This document shows positions 42,078-44,950 of a DNA stretch of 44,950 nucleotides, piece after piece. Source of the stretch: Deltaproteobacteria bacterium (GTDB taxonomy: Bacteria; Myxococcota_A; UBA796; GCA-2862545); NCBI GenBank assembly GCA_016938035.1, contig JAFGVK010000214.1:1-44950 (forward strand), given 5' to 3'. The stretch's first letter is position 1. Each line of letters starts with the position of its first letter. A model generated the notes under the pieces. That model saw nothing but the letters and a program-made list of their open reading frames with translations, had not been told where the DNA came from and searched no databases. The position numbers and the translations under genes are program-made.

Positions 42078-44096
42078 ATGACAACATGGTACTGCTCTGA
42101 CTGTCTCCACTCGTTCACGCAAGACGTGGACCAGTGTCCCAACATGGCCTGCGCACAGCCCCGCCCCGACACGGGGTGGGGGCGGCTCCTCGGCGAGGGG
42201 GATCTGCTCGACCGCCACTACGCGGTGGAGCGGCGGCTCGCGGTGGGGGGGGCGGGGATCACCTACCTGGCCAGGGAGGTGGACCCCGACGGTGTGCCCG
42301 TGGAGCCCTGGCTGGCCATCAAGGTGCTGTTCGCCCAGCGTGACGAGGGCGCCTTCCTCCGCAGGCTCGCCAACGAGGCGCAGCTGCTCCAGGACCTAGA
42401 CCACCCCAACATCCTGGTCTCGTACGGGTTTGTGCACCGCCGGGGCCACGCGCCCTATCTGGTCACCCGCTTTGAGCACGGCGGCACCCTGTTCGACACG
42501 GTGCAGCGCCAGGGGGCCTTCAGCCTGGATGCCGGCGTGTCTGTGGCGCGCCAGGTGCTCCTGGCCCTCCAGCAGGCCCACGGGCGGGGGGTGGTGCACC
42601 GGGATCTTAAGCCCCAGAACGTGCTGCTCGCGGAGCGCTACCCGCAGCAGCCCGCCCCTCATGTGCGGGTCGCAGATTTTGGCATCGCCAAGGTGAGCGG
42701 CACCTTCGGCGAGGGGATGACCCAGGTGGGCGCCTTCGTGGGCACCCCGGAGTACGCGGCTCCAGAGCAATTCCTGGGGCAGGACGCGACCGGCGCGGCG
42801 GACGTGTTCGCCTGGGGCGGGCTCCTCTACTATGTGCTCACCGGGCGCCACCCTGTGCGCTTCTCCCAGCGCCGCGACATCGCCACCTCGTATATGGAGC
42901 TGCTGGAGCAGGTCCCCCCGTCTCTGGAGGCGCTCGACGCGCCGCCGGCGGTGCGTCGCGATCTGGCGGCGGTGCTGGCGGGGGTGATGGCGGAGCAGCC
43001 CGCTGCGCGGTGGTCGATCCCCCGCATCCTGGAGGCGCTGGACGGGCTTGGGAGGGCGCCCCAGCGGCCTGCCTCTGGGGACCCGCCCCGGGCGGAGGCG
43101 CTGGTCGATCTGGACGCCTTTACCGGGACGATGGTGGGCTTTGAGGACCCCTGGATGGAACACCTCCCCGATCCAGCGGTGGACACCCGGGCGGATGAGC
43201 CTCCGGTGATCGAGGTGGAGGCGGAGGACGTGGAGGAGCCGCTCCCCCCCATGAGGAGGGGCGCGAGCCGTCCCGTGCCAGCGCGGCAGGCCGAGGAAGC
43301 GCCCCCCGCCGCGCTGCCTGTGCTCGCTCGCGCTGCGCCGGTGGCCGCTCCTCCCCCCTCGCGGCCCGCTCCGACAGGGCGCAGGCGCGGGCTGTCGCTG
43401 GACGATTTGTTCGACTTCGGTCTGGAGGAGGAGGAGCCAGAGGAGCTCCCGGCGCCCCCTCCGGCGCTGCCCCCGCAGGAGGCCTCGCTCTTTGACGCCG
43501 CAGCGGTGGAGCCGGCGCCCGGCGAGGCGCCGCCGGCCACCTCGGCCGACGGGGGACCGGCCCTGGGGCCCGATGGCACCCTGTGGGCGCCCCAGGAGCC
43601 GCTCCCGCTGCCCCAGCAGCTGCCGCGGGATCCGGAGCCGCTCCTCGGGCTGCTGGGTGAGGTGGAGCCGGCGGACCGCGCCGAGGTGGTGGACGCGCTG
43701 GCCAGGATCGACGCGGCGCGCCTGGAGCGCGCCCTCAGGGACGGTGCTCGCGCCAGAGAGGCGGCGATCCGCAGGGGGGTAGGGCTCTGTGTCGCGGCCC
43801 TGCAGCACGGCCGAGCGGCGTCAGGGCTCCGCCCGCTGCTCGCGGACGCGGACCCCGGCGTGCGGGCCTGCGCGGCCCACGCCACCGGCGCCGCGGGCGC
43901 GGTCGGGGCGCTGGCTGGGCTGTCTCGCCTGCTCCAGGACCCCGAGGCGGTGGTGCGGGCGCAGGCGGTGCTCGCCCTGAGCCGGGCTGGCCGCTCTCAC
44001 CGGCGCGAGGACATGGTGCGCCAGTGGCTGGACCTTGTGCGGCGCGACGCAGCGCCGCTGGTGGCCTTCGCGCTAGAGCGGGCGCTGCGGGGCTGA
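42078..44096 (+). CDS. Ser/Thr protein kinase with zinc-ribbon N-terminus and HEAT-like repeats
   Basis: 672 aa, ATG 42,078. C6-x2-C9 and C20-x4-C25 form a zinc ribbon. The Hanks-type kinase domain spans about 45-325: L-A-V-G-G-A-G-I-T-Y (Gly loop), A-I-K82, E100, H-R-D176-L-K-P-Q-N181, D200-F-G, and Y-A-A-P-E. All catalytic residues are intact, so activity is expected. A Pro-rich linker (330-510) follows, then C-terminal helical repeats (V-D-A-L-A-R-I-D, A-D-P-G-V-R-A-C-A-A-H-A, D-P-E-A-V-V-R-A-Q-A-V-L-A-L-S) with HEAT-repeat spacing for protein binding. No transmembrane segment, so it is probably soluble. It may act with the sigma/anti-sigma pair upstream. Confidence 0.94.
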   Translation: MTTWYCSDCLHSFTQDVDQCPNMACAQPRPDTGWGRLLGEGDLLDRHYAVERRLAVGGAGITYLAREVDPDGVPVEPWLAIKVLFAQRDEGAFLRRLANEAQLLQDLDHPNILVSYGFVHRRGHAPYLVTRFEHGGTLFDTVQRQGAFSLDAGVSVARQVLLALQQAHGRGVVHRDLKPQNVLLAERYPQQPAPHVRVADFGIAKVSGTFGEGMTQVGAFVGTPEYAAPEQFLGQDATGAADVFAWGGLLYYVLTGRHPVRFSQRRDIATSYMELLEQVPPSLEALDAPPAVRRDLAAVLAGVMAEQPAARWSIPRILEALDGLGRAPQRPASGDPPRAEALVDLDAFTGTMVGFEDPWMEHLPDPAVDTRADEPPVIEVEAEDVEEPLPPMRRGASRPVPARQAEEAPPAALPVLARAAPVAAPPPSRPAPTGRRRGLSLDDLFDFGLEEEEPEELPAPPPALPPQEASLFDAAAVEPAPGEAPPATSADGGPALGPDGTLWAPQEPLPLPQQLPRDPEPLLGLLGEVEPADRAEVVDALARIDAARLERALRDGARAREAAIRRGVGLCVAALQHGRAASGLRPLLADADPGVRACAAHATGAAGAVGALAGLSRLLQDPEAVVRAQAVLALSRAGRSHRREDMVRQWLDLVRRDAAPLVAFALERALRG

Positions 44097-44645
44097 GAGC
44101 GAATCCAAGCCTGTGGGATCGGGGCGCCCGCCTCGCGCCCCAATGGCTTCGCGGGTCGGCCTTGGGGTAGTGGGCTGCGCCTGCGCCCTCTGGCGGTGCA
44201 GGGGATCCCGGCCCTCGATGGCACAGGCACCGCGTCCCACCGGTGGTTCAGAGGTGGCTGTGCCACGAGGAACGGAAGGCCGGGCCCTCTCACTGGACGG
44301 ACCTCTTGGTTCGCAACAAGAGGGGAAGGATGTGCAGTTGCGGCGAGAAGGCGGCGAGCCTTTTCCACAGGCCCAGACGGGCAGACCCTTGCCAATGGGT
44401 GCGGCTCCTCTCATGTGACCTCTCTCTAGCCGCGCTCTGCAGGACCAGACGCTCGTAGTTGTCGAACTGCTCAAGGTGGTTCCGCTCCGGCTCCTTCCTG
44501 GCGTGGAGCGCGAGGTAGTCGTCCAGGTCACCGGACGCCTTCAGCGAGCGCCGCTTGAGCACGGCCTCGCCACCCTCCAGGCCAGCTAGAGCATATTCCG
44601 TCGTCGATTGAGAATGCAGTAGATAGACCGGACCAGGGAGGAAGT
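44097..44645. other. about 550 nt without a clear gene; contains a coding-like reverse-strand fragment
   Basis: No convincing gene starts here. On the reverse strand, 44,598-44,425 reads like genuine protein with GC-rich third positions (K-R-R-S-L-K-A-S-G-D-L-D-D-Y-L-A-L-H-A-R, then E-Q-F-D-N-Y-E-R-L-V-L-Q), but it has no proper start and runs into unlikely sequence on both sides. This suggests a fragment of a former gene. Confidence 0.4.
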
Positions 44646-44870
44646 ATGACAAGCCAGCAGAACCAACTGAAGACGATCTGGGCCAGACAGGATGCCCGAC
44701 GTAGAGAGGAGCGGCAGAAGCTGGCAGAGCTCTGTGAGCACTATGGGCTTCCATTACCTTGGGGTCCCTACCGTGCAGCGCTCCACCCCTGCTTCAACTG
44801 TGGAGAGCAGACTGTGGTCTACACCTGGGTCGGACACGAGCTCCGGGGTGAACAGGAACCCCCTGCCTGA
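44646..44870 (+). CDS. small zinc-type protein, probably frameshifted at its 3' end
   Basis: 74 aa as read, ATG 44,646 with GGAGGAAG upstream. The N-terminal half is a charged helix (R-R-R-E-E-R-Q-K-L-A-E-L-C-E). H-P-C-F-N-C-G-E-Q-T-V-V-Y-T-W-V-G-H-E is a zinc-binding C-x2-C motif with a following strand. The frame then stops after E-Q-E-P-P-A. With one C removed from the CCCCC at 44,860-44,864 the frame would continue as L-P-D-P-R-S-H-L-E-I-L-P-F-M-L-E-F-Q-Q-C-P-C to the window edge, supplying a second Cys pair. This suggests an interrupted gene or a sequencing error. Function unknown. Confidence 0.55.
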   Translation: MTSQQNQLKTIWARQDARRREERQKLAELCEHYGLPLPWGPYRAALHPCFNCGEQTVVYTWVGHELRGEQEPPA

Positions 44871-44950
44871 CCCACGATCACATCTCGAAATCCTCCCCTT
44901 CATGCTGGAGTTCCAGCAGTGCCCGTGCGCCGCGCACCGCGGTCAGGAGC

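Noticed and set aside
42396-43808. 470-codon reverse ORF opposite the kinase gene
   Set aside because: Shadow of an intact kinase gene.

Overview
The window reads as one contiguous piece of a GC-rich (about 70 % by eye), gene-dense bacterial chromosome. The style suggests a Myxococcota / former Deltaproteobacteria relative. The signs are several lipoproteins with a pure Asp-Thr linker, a Hanks-type Ser/Thr kinase with extra domains, a GspC-like PDZ protein, many cell-surface lipoproteins and frequent GTG starts in 1-8 nt start/stop overlaps. That assignment is an inference from gene content; no rRNA or marker-gene placement is possible here.

Left part (1-11,300): a truncated Asp-Thr-linker lipoprotein and an overlapping small surface lipoprotein; a TerB-like protein; a complete tRNA-Val(CAC) with promoter and terminator; a TetR regulator with a good promoter and a palindromic operator candidate; a thioredoxin-fold protein; a metallophosphoesterase lipoprotein; a lamin-tail-domain lipoprotein with a second Asp-Thr array; a large secreted helical protein; a threonine-dehydratase-like PLP enzyme overlapping an ArfB-type peptide-release factor; a four-helix membrane protein. 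About 1 kb follows with no convincing gene, holding a 38-nt direct repeat pair and a large inverted repeat.

Central part (11,300-25,100): a glycosidase-like lipoprotein whose 5' end looks frameshifted; phosphatidylserine synthase (convergent); a two-gene ATPase module (AAA/SMC-like ATPase plus a small overlapping ORF that runs into lysC); aspartate kinase; a PAS-GGDEF diguanylate cyclase; a B12-binding radical SAM enzyme; a pilin-like protein; folK and an overlapping fructose-6-phosphate-aldolase/transaldolase gene; then a TetR (FadR-like)-etfB-etfA operon. This operon starts with an 18-bp palindrome that closely resembles the Bacillus FadR box and ends in a strong terminator. It is most simply a fatty-acid-oxidation electron-transfer operon controlled by acyl-CoA.

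Right part (25,200-44,950): a TPR-like membrane-anchored protein; a third Asp-Thr lipoprotein with its own promoter and terminator; a reverse-strand cluster (class V aminotransferase/cysteine-desulfurase-like, PhnA/YjdM-like zinc protein, small membrane protein, methyltransferase with a probable CTG start); kbl; a 0.9 kb gene-poor stretch with a hairpin cluster; an overlapping chain of haem-c lipoprotein, yidD, unknown secreted protein and small membrane protein; glnS carrying a fused C-terminal tRNA-binding domain with a possible internal start; a PDZ protein with a 12-nt tandem repeat; an S41 protease; an ECF sigma/anti-sigma pair followed by a zinc-ribbon Ser/Thr kinase with HEAT-like repeats; and a gene-poor right end with a probably frameshifted small zinc protein.

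The best leads are the FadR-like operator with etfBA, the GlnRS-tRNA-binding-domain fusion with an internal Shine-Dalgarno/ATG, the ATPase plus small-ORF module, and the slippage-prone Asp-Thr arrays.
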